Assembly: GCF_051304405.1 (NCBI RefSeq) | Contig: NZ_JBPPGG010000004.1 | Coordinates: 322,675 to 386,674, forward strand | Reading direction: 5' to 3' | Length of the DNA stretch: 64,000 nucleotides | Origin: Pedomonas sp051304405 | GTDB taxonomy: Bacteria > Pseudomonadota > Alphaproteobacteria > Sphingomonadales > Sphingomonadaceae | Shown: one piece after another, positions 26,289 to 34,762 of the stretch | Layout of the letters: each line of letters opens with the position of its first letter | Position numbering within the stretch: the stretch's first letter is position 1 | The notes under the pieces: generated by a model | Seen by the model: only the letters and a program-made list of their open reading frames with translations | Told to the model about the DNA's origin: nothing | Database searches by the model: none | Made by a program: the position numbers and the translations under genes

Positions 26289-27632
26289 TCAGGCGGCTGT
26301 TACGGGTACGCCATAGAGATCGTATTCGTCCGCGTCTTCTACAAGGACCTTCAGGACATCGCCCACCTTGTAGCCGTGGGCGTCGCGCAGATGCACCTGA
26401 CCGTCGATCTCGGGCGCGTCGGCCTTCGAGCGGCCGGAGGCGCCGCCCTCGTCATCCGCCTCGTCGATGATCATCTCGATGGTGGTGCCGATCCTGGCTT
26501 CCAGCTTGGCGGAGGAGATCCGCTGCTGGTGCGCCATGAACCGCTCCCAGCGCTCCTGCTTCACCTCCTCGGGGACCGCGCCCGGCAGGTCGTTGGCGGC
26601 CGCGCCCGCCACCGCCTCGTACTTGAAGCAGCCGACACGGTCGAGCTGGGCCTCGGAGAGCCAGTCGAGCAGGTAGTCGATGTCGTCCTCCGTCTCGCCG
26701 GGGAAGCCGACGATGAAGGTGGAGCGCAGGGTGATGTCCGGGCAGATGTCCCGCCAGCGCTTGATGCGGTCGAGCACCTTGTCGGTGTTGGCCGGGCGGC
26801 GCATGGCCTTCAGCACCGAGGGCGAGGCATGCTGGAAGGGAATGTCGAGGTAGGGCAGGATCTTGCCCTCCGCCATCAGCGGGATCACCTCGTCCACGTG
26901 CGGGTAGGGGTAGACGTAGTGCAGACGCACCCACGCGCCCAGCTCGCCCAGTTCGCGGGCGAGGTCGGTCATGTGCGCGCGCACCTCCCGGCCCTTCCAG
27001 GGGCTGGTCGCGTGGCGCAGGTCAAGGCCGTAGGCGGAGGTGTCCTGGCTGATGACCAGCAGCTCCTTCGAGCCCGCCGCCACCAGCTTCTCCGCCTCGC
27101 GCAGCACGGCGTTGACCGGACGCGACACCAGATCGCCGCGAATGGAGGGAATGATGCAGAAGGTGCAGCGGTGGTTGCAGCCTTCGGAAATCTTCAGATA
27201 GCTGTAGTGGCGCGGGGTCAGCTTGATGCCCTGCTCGGGCACCAGATCCACATACTTGCCGAGGGAGGGCGAGACCACCTCGTGCACCGCGCTCACCACC
27301 TCCTCGTACTGCTGCGGGCCGGTGATGGCGAGCACGTCCGGGAAGCGCTCGCGGATCATCTCCGCCTCCTTGCCGAGGCAGCCGGTGACGATGACCTTGC
27401 CGTTCTCGCTGATCGCCTCGCCGATGGCCTCCAACGATTCCGCCTTGGCGCTGTCGAGGAAGCCGCAGGTGTTCACCAGCACCACGTCCGCCCCGTCGTA
27501 ATCGGGGCTGATCTGGTAGCCGTCGGAGCGCAGCTTGGTCAGGATCCGTTCGGAGTCGACCAGCGCCTTCGGACAGCCTAGAGAGACGAGACCGACCTTC
27601 GGCGGCGTCGGCAGGGACTTGGGTGCGGACAT
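26289..27632 (-). CDS. rimO: Ribosomal protein S12 methylthiotransferase
   Basis: A 447-residue radical SAM enzyme that adds a methylthio group to an Asp of ribosomal protein S12. The N-terminal MTTase domain has VSLGCPKALVDSE, NTCGFLDSAK and VTGCLGKEAE, supplying the first Fe-S cluster cysteines. The radical SAM site is CNHRCTFC. The C-terminal TRAM domain starts near ARIGTTIEMII. Starting at 27632 removes an unsupported 11-residue leader. SLGCPKALVDSE separates RimO from MiaB. Confidence 0.96.
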   Translation of the reverse strand: MSAPKSLPTPPKVGLVSLGCPKALVDSERILTKLRSDGYQISPDYDGADVVLVNTCGFLDSAKAESLEAIGEAISENGKVIVTGCLGKEAEMIRERFPDVLAITGPQQYEEVVSAVHEVVSPSLGKYVDLVPEQGIKLTPRHYSYLKISEGCNHRCTFCIIPSIRGDLVSRPVNAVLREAEKLVAAGSKELLVISQDTSAYGLDLRHATSPWKGREVRAHMTDLARELGELGAWVRLHYVYPYPHVDEVIPLMAEGKILPYLDIPFQHASPSVLKAMRRPANTDKVLDRIKRWRDICPDITLRSTFIVGFPGETEDDIDYLLDWLSEAQLDRVGCFKYEAVAGAAANDLPGAVPEEVKQERWERFMAHQQRISSAKLEARIGTTIEMIIDEADDEGGASGRSKADAPEIDGQVHLRDAHGYKVGDVLKVLVEDADEYDLYGVPVTAA

Positions 27633-27741
27633 GCAAAAAGCCTTAAATCGGGCAGGGCGCGGCACGGCGCGCCGGCAAGGGCAACAATCTGGGCGGTCCT
27701 ATAGCCGCAACGGCCCCCGCGCGCCAGAGGGTCGCGGCGGG

Positions 27742-28440
27742 GTGACGCGGGCCGAAGTCGAGCGCTGCGTGCTCCATATCGACGCCCATGTCATCGTGCT
27801 GAACAAGCCGGCGGGGCTTGCCGTGCATCGCGGCCCGAAGACGCCCGAGAGCCTGGAGGACTGGCTGCCGCTGCTCACCTTCGGTTTCAAGCGCCTGCCC
27901 CAGCCCGCCCACCGGCTGGACCGGGACACCAGCGGCTGCCTGGTGCTCGGCCGCCACCCCAAGGCCATCCGCCAGCTCGGCGGCCTGTTCGCCGACCGGG
28001 CGGTGCGGAAAACCTACTGGGCCGTGGTCGAGGGCCATCTGCCGGTGAAGGAAGGGGTGATCGAAGCGCCGCTGCGCAAGATCTCCAGCAAGGCGGCGGG
28101 CTGGCGCATGATCGCCGCCGCCGACGGCGACCCCGCCGTCACCCGCTACCGCGTGCTGGGGGAAAGCCAGCGCCGCTCCTGGGTCGAGCTGATCCCCGAG
28201 ACGGGGCGCACCCACCAGCTGCGCGTGCACTGCGCCACCCTCGGCCACCCCATCGCCGGGGACCGGCAGTATGGCGAGGGCGTCACCACCGGGGCCTCGC
28301 TCATGCTCCATGCCCGCGAGATCACGCTGCACCTGGGCGGCTCCGGCCAGCCGATCCGCGTCGCCGCCCCGCCGCCGCCCGGCATGGCCGAGGCGCTGAA
28401 GGCGTGCGGGTGGGACGGAGACGACAGCCCCGGGGCATAG
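27742..28440 (+). CDS. RluA family pseudouridine synthase
   Basis: A 232-residue pseudouridine synthase of the RluA family, which isomerises uridine in rRNA or tRNA. The catalytic Asp is in HRLDRDTSGCLVLG, preceded by VLNKPAGLAVHRG and followed by KTYWAVVEG and PETGRTHQLRVHCATLGHPI. There is no S4 domain. The start is placed at the GTG (27742), since nothing upstream resembles a domain; an upstream in-frame start is possible. The exact RNA target is unknown. It is divergent from rimO. Confidence 0.9.
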   Translation: MTRAEVERCVLHIDAHVIVLNKPAGLAVHRGPKTPESLEDWLPLLTFGFKRLPQPAHRLDRDTSGCLVLGRHPKAIRQLGGLFADRAVRKTYWAVVEGHLPVKEGVIEAPLRKISSKAAGWRMIAAADGDPAVTRYRVLGESQRRSWVELIPETGRTHQLRVHCATLGHPIAGDRQYGEGVTTGASLMLHAREITLHLGGSGQPIRVAAPPPPGMAEALKACGWDGDDSPGA

Positions 28441-28445
28441 GTCTC

Positions 28446-28478
28446 AAAGCAAAAGGGGCGCCCCGAAGGACGCCCCCT
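28446..28478 (-). terminator. Terminator of the PEP-CTERM gene
   Basis: On the minus strand AGGGGGCG...CGCCCCT forms a stem (one bulge) around TCCTTCGGGG and is followed by TTTGCTTTG, 24 bp past the stop. It may also end transcription from the convergent pseudouridine synthase gene. Confidence 0.65.
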
Positions 28479-28501
28479 GATCCGTCCGGATCGGTGCGCC
28501 G

Positions 28502-29407
28502 TTACGCGCGGCGGCGGCGCAGGCCCGCACCGGCGGCGGCGAGGCCCAAGCCCAGCAGGGCCAGGGTGCCCGGCTCCGGCACTTCCTCAACCGGCACGCC
28601 GATGTACTCGGCGGTCACGTAGATGCGGCTGGTGAGCGTGCTCATCACGTTCTCGGCGGTCCAGATGCTGAGCTTTTCGCCGTTCTCGGTGACGGCCAGC
28701 ACGTCGGACAGCTGATCGAACGCGATGGTGAAGGTGTACACCCAGTCCTCAATCGTCTCGGTGAACGACAGGGAGCTGAGGTCCAGCGTGAAGCGGTCAG
28801 GGCAGGACTGGACGCTGCCGCTCACCGAGCTGCCCCAGCTGCTGTAGCCCTCGCAGTTCGACGTGGCGATATCGACGGTCCGGTTAAAGCCAACGAGGTT
28901 CGGAATGATCCAGACCCACTGGTTCGTGGTGTTCGGCGTCTCGCGGAACTCGATGTCGAAGGTGCGGACGACCGGGATGTTGATGCCCGCCGGGTTCACC
29001 GAGTCGATGTTGATCGTGGTGGTCAGCTTGGTGCTCGCCAGCGTCCGGCCGGTCACCTCGTAGTTGCCGTGGTAGAAGCTGGCGCCCAGAACGCCGGTGG
29101 CGTCATCGGTCATGAGGCCGGTCTGGGTGAAGGTGGCGTCGGCCGCCAGGAAGCTCTGGTTCGAGCCGCCGCCCCAGCGGATCACATTGTAGCTGCCGCC
29201 CGCGCCCTGACCGTTGGGCAGCTGGCTCTGGTTGTTCTGGAACTGGGGCGTCGGACCGCCGGTGCCTTCCCACGTGGTGTTGGACGGGCTCCAGGTGTTG
29301 GTCACGCTGAACGACCATTCGGTGATCTTGGCGGCATTGGCCATCGGAGCGGCGACCAGGGCAGCGCCGAGAACGGCGGCGGAAACGAAGGATTTCATCT
29401 TGAGCAT
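28502..29407 (-). CDS. PEP-CTERM sorting domain protein, exported
   Basis: A 301-residue exported protein. It has an N-terminal signal (MKSFVSAAVLGAALVAAPMANA) and a C-terminal PEP-CTERM tail: VPEPGTLALLGLGLAAAGAG then a basic end (LRRRRA). These tails are recognised by exosortase, which is not in this window. The mature part is rich in Thr, Asn and Ser with predicted beta character and one possible disulfide (NCEGYSS ... VQSCPDR). It could be an extracellular matrix or surface protein; no specific function is visible. The start is at 29407 or nine bases downstream. Confidence 0.9.
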   Translation of the reverse strand: MLKMKSFVSAAVLGAALVAAPMANAAKITEWSFSVTNTWSPSNTTWEGTGGPTPQFQNNQSQLPNGQGAGGSYNVIRWGGGSNQSFLAADATFTQTGLMTDDATGVLGASFYHGNYEVTGRTLASTKLTTTINIDSVNPAGINIPVVRTFDIEFRETPNTTNQWVWIIPNLVGFNRTVDIATSNCEGYSSWGSSVSGSVQSCPDRFTLDLSSLSFTETIEDWVYTFTIAFDQLSDVLAVTENGEKLSIWTAENVMSTLTSRIYVTAEYIGVPVEEVPEPGTLALLGLGLAAAGAGLRRRRA

Positions 29408-29686
29408 CTGGCTGTCTCTCGGTTTGGTTGGTTGGGCTAACGAAACGCGGTTCGTCGATCGCCGGGAATTAATGCAGCTATCGTGCCAGATGCGGAATGT
29501 GCCGGATATCCAACGTTTACGATGGTTAACGGCCGTGGGGCCCGAAAATACGTTGTAAAATATCCCGACAGTAAAAAGGGTTAACCGAAAGGGTTGAGAG
29601 GATTGTGTGGATATGGTGAATTTCGCCAGGGCCGGAGCCCGCCTTTCCGACGGGCCCGGCATGGCGCGGAGGGCACGCCAGCGGCC

Positions 29687-30331
29687 CTAGAGAACCTTGA
29701 GGATCTGCTCGAACACCGCCTCGAACATCCCGGCGGTGAGGCGGCCGGTGTTGGTGTTGTACCGGGAGCAGTGGTAGCTGTCGAACAGCAGCACGCCCGA
29801 GGGCAGCTTGTGCATGGCGCCGTGGGCGAAGCGGTACTTGGGCAGCTTGCCGCCCGCCGCCTTGATGGCCGACTGGTGGGCGATGGTGCCCAGCGCCAGC
29901 ATCACCTTCAGGTTGGGCAGCCGCGCGATCTGGTTTTCGAGGAAGGGGCGGCAGGTGTGAATCTCGGCCGGAGTCGGCTTGTTCTCCGGCGGCACGCAGC
30001 GCACCGCATTGGCGATGAAGGCGTTGCGCAGGGTCAGGCCATCGTCCGCCCGCTCCAGATATTCGCCCTCGGCCAGGCCGAACTTGAGCAGCGTCGCGTA
30101 GAGCAGGTCGCCCGCATAGTCGCCGGTGAAGGGGCGGCCGGTGGTGTTCGCCCCGTGCAGGCCCGGCGCCAGGCCGACAATGAGCAGTTGCGCGTTCGGA
30201 TCGCCCCAGCCGGGCACGGGCCCGTTGAAGCCGTGGGGAATGCGCTGGCGATTGAGCGCCCGGAACTCTGCCAAACGCGGGCAAAGGGGGCAATCGTGCG
30301 ACGGTTCGGTGAGGTTGAGCTTGTCGGTCAT
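29687..30331 (-). CDS. Uracil-DNA glycosylase, family 5 (UdgB-like)
   Basis: A 214-residue Fe-S uracil-DNA glycosylase that removes uracil and related bases from DNA. The motif GLAPGLHGANTTGRPFTGDY, with an Ala rather than a catalytic polar residue after GL, is that of family 5. Fe-S cluster cysteines start with CPLC near residue 14. The C-terminal FDSYHCSRYNTNTGRL carries the conserved His. It is divergent from folK with only 27 bp between starts. Confidence 0.9.
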   Translation of the reverse strand: MTDKLNLTEPSHDCPLCPRLAEFRALNRQRIPHGFNGPVPGWGDPNAQLLIVGLAPGLHGANTTGRPFTGDYAGDLLYATLLKFGLAEGEYLERADDGLTLRNAFIANAVRCVPPENKPTPAEIHTCRPFLENQIARLPNLKVMLALGTIAHQSAIKAAGGKLPKYRFAHGAMHKLPSGVLLFDSYHCSRYNTNTGRLTAGMFEAVFEQILKVL

Positions 30332-30358
30332 GGCAGAGTGGAATAGGGGGCGTTGGTC

Positions 30359-31051
30359 ATGGAGACAACCGTTCTCATCGCCATCGGCTCGAACCGCCGC
30401 CATCGCCACCTCGGCACGCCCGCCCGGGTGGTGCGCGCGGCCGTCCGTGCCATGGCCGGGGCCGGCATTCGCATCGAAGCCGTCTCCCGCCTGTATCACA
30501 CCGCGCCGCTCGGCCCGCCCCAACCATCTTATGTGAACGCTGCCGTGCGCGCCCGCACCAGCCTGCCGCCCGAGCAGCTGCTGGCGCAATTGAAGCGGCT
30601 GGAGCGCGCCTTCGGCCCCAAGGGCAAGATCCAGTGGGGCCCGCGCGTGCTCGACCTCGACATCATCGGCTACGGCCAGGCCATCGTGCCCGGGCGCCTC
30701 GGCTGGCGTCACGGCCACGGCCTTGCGGTGCCGCACCGCTGCGCCCACAAGCGCGCCTTCGTGCTGCGCCCGCTGGCGGACGTCGCGCCCGAGTGGCGGC
30801 ACCCGGTCTTGAACCTGACCGTGCGCCAGCTCGCCGCGCGGGTGGGCGACGCCCGCTCGATCCGCGCCGTCGAGCCGAGCCGCACGCTGCCCGGCACGCT
30901 GACGGTTGACGTGGTGCCGCTCGGGCGCAAGGAAGAACGGCCGCCGGCGCGCAGCCGCCTGGAGACGGGCCGGCCGGCGACGGACCATCAGGCCGGCGGG
31001 CCTCCGCGTCCCGCCTGGACGGTGGATCGGGACAAGCAGGCCGCCGCCTGA
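30359..31051 (+). CDS. folK: HPPK with long C-terminal extension
   Basis: A 230-residue 6-hydroxymethyl-7,8-dihydropterin pyrophosphokinase of folate synthesis. Family motifs are LIAIGSNRRHR, SRLYHTAPLGPPQPSYVNA, the catalytic WGPRVLDLDIIGYG (usually RWxPRxLDLDI) and LAVPHRCAHKRAFVL. The family is normally about 160 residues. The last ~60 here are basic, Pro/Arg-rich and probably disordered. The start at 30359 follows AGGGGG; a TTG two codons earlier is possible. Confidence 0.92.
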   Translation: METTVLIAIGSNRRHRHLGTPARVVRAAVRAMAGAGIRIEAVSRLYHTAPLGPPQPSYVNAAVRARTSLPPEQLLAQLKRLERAFGPKGKIQWGPRVLDLDIIGYGQAIVPGRLGWRHGHGLAVPHRCAHKRAFVLRPLADVAPEWRHPVLNLTVRQLAARVGDARSIRAVEPSRTLPGTLTVDVVPLGRKEERPPARSRLETGRPATDHQAGGPPRPAWTVDRDKQAAA

Positions 31052-31103
31052 GCGCGGGCCGGCACCGGCAACAGCGACCGGAGACAGCAGGGGACCGAAC
31101 ACG

Positions 31104-31790
31104 ATGCGCTATGTGGTTGATCTGGGAGAGCGGCCGTCCGCCGCCATTGCGGGAACCGAGGCCCGGTTTCCGGTGCGCCGCATTTTCTGCGTGGCCCGCA
31201 ACTACGCCGAACACGCCCGCGAGATGGGCTACGACCCGGACCGGGAGCCGCCGTTCTTCTTCACCAAGCCGGCCGACGCGCTGGTGGAGGATGGCTGCGA
31301 CGTGCCCTATCCGCCGCGCACCCAGAACCTGCACCACGAGGTGGAGCTGGTGGTGGCCATCGGCAAGGGCGGGCGCGACATCCCCGTGGCCGGGGCGGAG
31401 GGGCATATCTACGGCTATGCGGTCGGCAACGACCTGACCCGCCGCGACCTCCAGCATCTGGCGAAGAAGGACGGCCGCCCGTGGGACACCGCCAAGGGCT
31501 TCGACTTCTCCGCCCCCATGGGGCCGATCCACCGGGTGGACGAGGTGGGCCATCCGCGCGCGGGCCGCATCTGGCTGACGGTCAACGGCGAGACCCGGCA
31601 GGACGGCGACCTCGCCGCCATGATCTGGTCGGTGCCGGAGGTGATCGCCGAGCTGTCCACCCTCTACGCGCTGAAGGCGGGCGACCTCATCTTCACCGGC
31701 ACGCCCGCGGGCGTGGGTGCGGTGGTGCCGGGCGACGAGATCGCATGCGGCATCGACGGACTGGGCACGCTGACCAACCGCATCGCCTGA
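31104..31790 (+). CDS. Fumarylacetoacetate hydrolase family protein
   Basis: A 228-residue FAH-family enzyme. CVARNYAEHAREMG, FTKPADALV, HHEVELVVAIGKGG with the metal-binding glutamates, and the C-terminal FTGTPAGVGAVVPGD are typical of the small FAHD1/fumarylpyruvate hydrolase branch. Members act as fumarylpyruvate hydrolases or oxaloacetate decarboxylases. It follows folK by 52 bp and ends at a clear terminator. Confidence 0.93.
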   Translation: MRYVVDLGERPSAAIAGTEARFPVRRIFCVARNYAEHAREMGYDPDREPPFFFTKPADALVEDGCDVPYPPRTQNLHHEVELVVAIGKGGRDIPVAGAEGHIYGYAVGNDLTRRDLQHLAKKDGRPWDTAKGFDFSAPMGPIHRVDEVGHPRAGRIWLTVNGETRQDGDLAAMIWSVPEVIAELSTLYALKAGDLIFTGTPAGVGAVVPGDEIACGIDGLGTLTNRIA

Positions 31791-31829
31791 GCGCCCGGAT
31801 CCGAGAACCGGGCCCCCTTGAAAGCGACG

Positions 31830-31862
31830 CCCCGCCGTGCCCGAGGCGGGGTTTCGTTTGTT
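31830..31862 (+). terminator. Terminator of folK-FAH
   Basis: CCCCGCC (31830-31836) pairs with GGCGGGG (31845-31851) and is followed by TTTCGTTTGTTT. Confidence 0.8.
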
Positions 31863-31922
31863 TCCCGAAAGGGATGCCGGTTTTTACTTTTCTTACGCCG
31901 TCGGAATGCTAAGTCTGGCGCC

Positions 31923-32783
31923 ATGCACACAGAATTCGCCCTGACGCTTTCCTGTCCCGACCGGCCCGGCATCGTGGCCGCCGTTGCCACCTTCCTGTTC
32001 GAGAACCGCTGCAACATTCTGGACGCGCAGCAGTTCGACGATCTGGAGAGCGGTCGCTTCTTCATGCGGGTGCTGTTCGCCCCGACGGGTGAGGACGCCT
32101 CTCTCGACGGCCTGAAGGAAGGCTTCGCAAAGGTGGCCGACTCGTTCGGCATGACCTGGACCCTGCGCGACCGCAGCGAGCGGCGGCGGGTGATGATCCT
32201 GGTCTCCAGGTTCGACCACTGCCTTGCGGACCTGCTCTACCGCTGGCGCTCGGGCGAGTTGCAGATGGACATCTCAGCCATCGTCGCCAACCATCCGATC
32301 GAGACCTACGCCCACCTCGACTTCCGGGGCATCCCCTTCCACTACCTGCCGGTCACCCGCGAGACGAAGCTGGAGCAGGAGGCGGAGCTGTGGAAGCTGA
32401 TCCAGTCCACCAAAACCGATCTGGTGGTGCTGGCCCGCTACATGCAGGTGCTCTCCGACGGCCTCGCCGCCAAGCTCACCGGGCGCTGCATCAACATTCA
32501 CCACTCCTTCCTGCCCAGCTTCAAGGGGGCCAAGCCCTACCATCAGGCGCACATGCGCGGCGTGAAGCTGATCGGCGCGACGGCGCACTACGTGACCTCC
32601 GACCTCGACGAGGGGCCGATCATCGAGCAGGACGTGGAGCGCATCACCCACAGCGACGGCGCCGAGGATCTGGTGCGCAAGGGGCGGGACATCGAGCGCC
32701 GCGTGCTCGCCCGCGCCGTGCGCTATCACCTGGAAGACCGGGTGATGCTCAACGGCCGCAAGACGGTGGTGTTCTCGGCCTGA
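31923..32783 (+). CDS. purU: Formyltetrahydrofolate deformylase
   Basis: A 286-residue PurU that releases formate from 10-formyl-THF, balancing one-carbon pools. The N-terminal ACT domain (ALTLSCPDRPGIVAAVA) is followed by the formyltransferase-like domain with LARYMQVLS, NIHHSFLPSFKGAKPYHQA (catalytic His) and TSDLDEGPIIEQD. Length and domain order are standard. It lies directly after the FAH terminator. Confidence 0.97.
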   Translation: MHTEFALTLSCPDRPGIVAAVATFLFENRCNILDAQQFDDLESGRFFMRVLFAPTGEDASLDGLKEGFAKVADSFGMTWTLRDRSERRRVMILVSRFDHCLADLLYRWRSGELQMDISAIVANHPIETYAHLDFRGIPFHYLPVTRETKLEQEAELWKLIQSTKTDLVVLARYMQVLSDGLAAKLTGRCINIHHSFLPSFKGAKPYHQAHMRGVKLIGATAHYVTSDLDEGPIIEQDVERITHSDGAEDLVRKGRDIERRVLARAVRYHLEDRVMLNGRKTVVFSA

Positions 32784-32810
32784 TCCTCCGCGCGGGGGCG
32801 CGGTGCCTGC

Positions 32811-33263
32811 TCAGGGCGCCAGTTCCGCGAAGCGCGTGGCCAGATCGTCGTCGGGCGCGTGGGTGAGGTCCTTGTCGATCTCGGCGACGATGGTGCTGCG
32901 GGCCAGCTCGCTGAGCGCGGCGCGGATGTCGCCCAGCGTCTTGGGCGCGGCAATCAGCACCAGCCGGTTGAAGTGCCTCGCCTGGGCGCTGCGGTTGAGG
33001 AAATCGGCCAGCTCCACCGCGAATTCCTGCTTCAGCTGGCGGCGCGGGTCCGGCCCCGGCTGGATGGAATGGAAGGTGGCGCTGTCGGCCGGGGCGCTGC
33101 CGCGGCCGAGGCCTTCGTTGTCGATGTCGATGCTGAGCAGCTCGCTGTTGATCCACTGGTAGGGGAACACGTCCTCCACCCGGATGCGCGGCGTTCGCAG
33201 CCGCCGCACAATGCGGGCGCGCTGACCGTCGGCGATGACAAACCACGTCTCGGGCTGCTTCAT
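32811..33263 (-). CDS. Host attachment protein family (Host_attach)
   Basis: A 150-residue protein starting KQPETWFVIADGQRARIVRR, ending with RLVLIAAPKTLGDIRAAL and EIDKDLTHAPDDDL, as in the family named for attachment to host cells in Agrobacterium. The fold is related to the eRF1-domain-like baeRF group. Function in free-living bacteria is unclear. A GGGAGAAGG ribosome site supports the start at 33263. Confidence 0.88.
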   Translation of the reverse strand: MKQPETWFVIADGQRARIVRRLRTPRIRVEDVFPYQWINSELLSIDIDNEGLGRGSAPADSATFHSIQPGPDPRRQLKQEFAVELADFLNRSAQARHFNRLVLIAAPKTLGDIRAALSELARSTIVAEIDKDLTHAPDDDLATRFAELAP

Positions 33264-33416
33264 GACCTTCTCCCTTGCTCCGGTGTGTCCCGCAGTGACT
33301 GGCGGCGCGCGGCCGGAGAGGGGCGGCGCCGTCAGGGAAGGCAACGATCGACGCCGGTCTTGGTGGCAGGGCGGGCGCGGCGTGCGTCGGACCTGCCGGC
33401 GTGCCGGCCGTTCGGT

Positions 33417-33926
33417 CTACTCGGCCGGGTGGGACCCGAGGGCGAGCGCGGCGGCGGCCGCGCCGGGGCGTGTTGCATCAGCGGGCCGGAGAACTTCATC
33501 GAACGCCGCGGAGTCGCCGCCGATGACATCGGCCAGCGTGGTGGCGTCGAGAATGCGGGCGGTTTCGTCGCGCACCACCGCCATGACCCGGTTGATGGCG
33601 CAGGCGGTCTCGTCCTTGCAGTCCTCGCAGCGGCGGTAGGCGGTGCGGGAGACACACGGCACCAGCGCCAGCGGGCCGTCGGTGAGGCGGATGACCTCGC
33701 CGAAGGTGATGTCCTCGGGCGGGCGGGCGAGGCGGTAGCCGCCGCGCTTGCCGCGCAGGCTCTGCACCAGATTCTGCCGCTTCAGCTCGACAAGGATGAT
33801 TTCCAGGAACTTGCGGGGAATTTCCTCGGACTCGGCAAGGCTGGCAATCTGCACCGGCTCGCCGTCGGCTGCCCGGGCAAGCCGGACCAGAGCCTTCAGA
33901 GCGTAGCGAGAGCGTTGCGATAACAC
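33417..33926 (-). CDS. Rrf2 family regulator with cysteine cluster
   Basis: A 169-residue winged-helix regulator. It starts at a GTG (33926) in the typical LSQRSRYALKALVRLA context. A helix-turn-helix (IASLAESEEIPRKFLEIILVEL) and wing (LVQSLRGKRGGYRLAR) precede a Cys-rich segment PCVSRTAYRRCEDCKDETAC that could bind an Fe-S cluster, as in other Rrf2 members. It probably senses redox or iron state. It is monocistronic; targets are not visible. Confidence 0.92.
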   Translation of the reverse strand: MLSQRSRYALKALVRLARAADGEPVQIASLAESEEIPRKFLEIILVELKRQNLVQSLRGKRGGYRLARPPEDITFGEVIRLTDGPLALVPCVSRTAYRRCEDCKDETACAINRVMAVVRDETARILDATTLADVIGGDSAAFDEVLRPADATRPGAAAAALALGSHPAE

Positions 33927-34127
33927 GAGTACAACCTTGGTTTCCGAATGATCCCCGGAGCGACTCGGGAAGATTCCAGTGTGCGCCCGGAGTAGCCGCG
34001 CCGGGCGGCCACGTCAATGAAACGCATGTCCCGGCAAACAGCGCATCGCCGGAGGGGGGCTGCCCGGTCCGGCGAATCCCGCACCGGGCAGCCTGTTCGT
34101 GCCTCGTGGTCTGCCTGATCCGCCGGA

Positions 34128-34610
34128 TCAGTCGGCGGTCAGATCCACCGGGATGCCCGGCTGGCGCTTGGACGTGCGGATCACAAGCGACGTCTTCACG
34201 CTGGCCACATTGGGCGCCGGGGTGAGCTTGGAGGTGAGGAAGCGCTGGAAGGCCTGAAGGTCGGTCGAGACGATCTTCAGCACGAAGTCGATCTCGCCGT
34301 TCAGCATGTAGCACTCCCGAATTTCGGGCAGGTCTTCCACATGCTTTTCAAACGCTTGCAGGTCCGCTTCCGCCTGGCTCTTCAGACTGACAAGGGCAAA
34401 CACGATGATGCTGTAGCCCAGCGCATCCGGGTCCAGATCCGCATGGTACCCCTTGATGACTCCCGAGGTCTCCAGGGTCCGGACACGCCGCAGGCAGGGC
34501 GGGGCGGTGATCCCGGCCCGGTTGGCCAACTCGACGTTGGTCATCCGCCCGTCCTCCTGCAGATTGCTCAAGATCCGCCGATCAACAGCATCCAGCTTCA
34601 CGCGCGCCAC
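34128..34610 (-). CDS. Lrp/AsnC family transcriptional regulator
   Basis: A 160-residue regulator with the N-terminal helix-turn-helix (DAVDRRILSNLQEDGRMTNV, ELANRAGITAPPCLRRVRTL) and a C-terminal RAM/ACT-like ligand domain (IIVFALVSLKSQAEADLQAF). Lrp proteins control amino-acid metabolism and respond to an amino acid. Just downstream, at 34059-34092, a 10-bp stem GCTGCCCGGT/ACCGGGCAGC may end transcription. The gene is divergent from the unknown gene at 34763. Confidence 0.93.
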   Translation of the reverse strand: MARVKLDAVDRRILSNLQEDGRMTNVELANRAGITAPPCLRRVRTLETSGVIKGYHADLDPDALGYSIIVFALVSLKSQAEADLQAFEKHVEDLPEIRECYMLNGEIDFVLKIVSTDLQAFQRFLTSKLTPAPNVASVKTSLVIRTSKRQPGIPVDLTAD

Positions 34611-34762
34611 AGTTTCGCTCCGGCAATTTCCACTAATACAGAGTGGGTACAGTGCAAGAAAATGTCATGCAAGGGCTATTTAATTACTCCGTTGGGTGGC
34701 ATGCGCCAAACAGCCGCGCTCAGGCGTTTTCTCCCTGATGGACGCTGCGCAGGGGTGAAGAC

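Noticed and set aside
31830..31862. A riboswitch in the purU leader
   Set aside because: The only structure before purU is the simple terminator of the preceding operon; no aptamer-like multi-stem pattern is visible.
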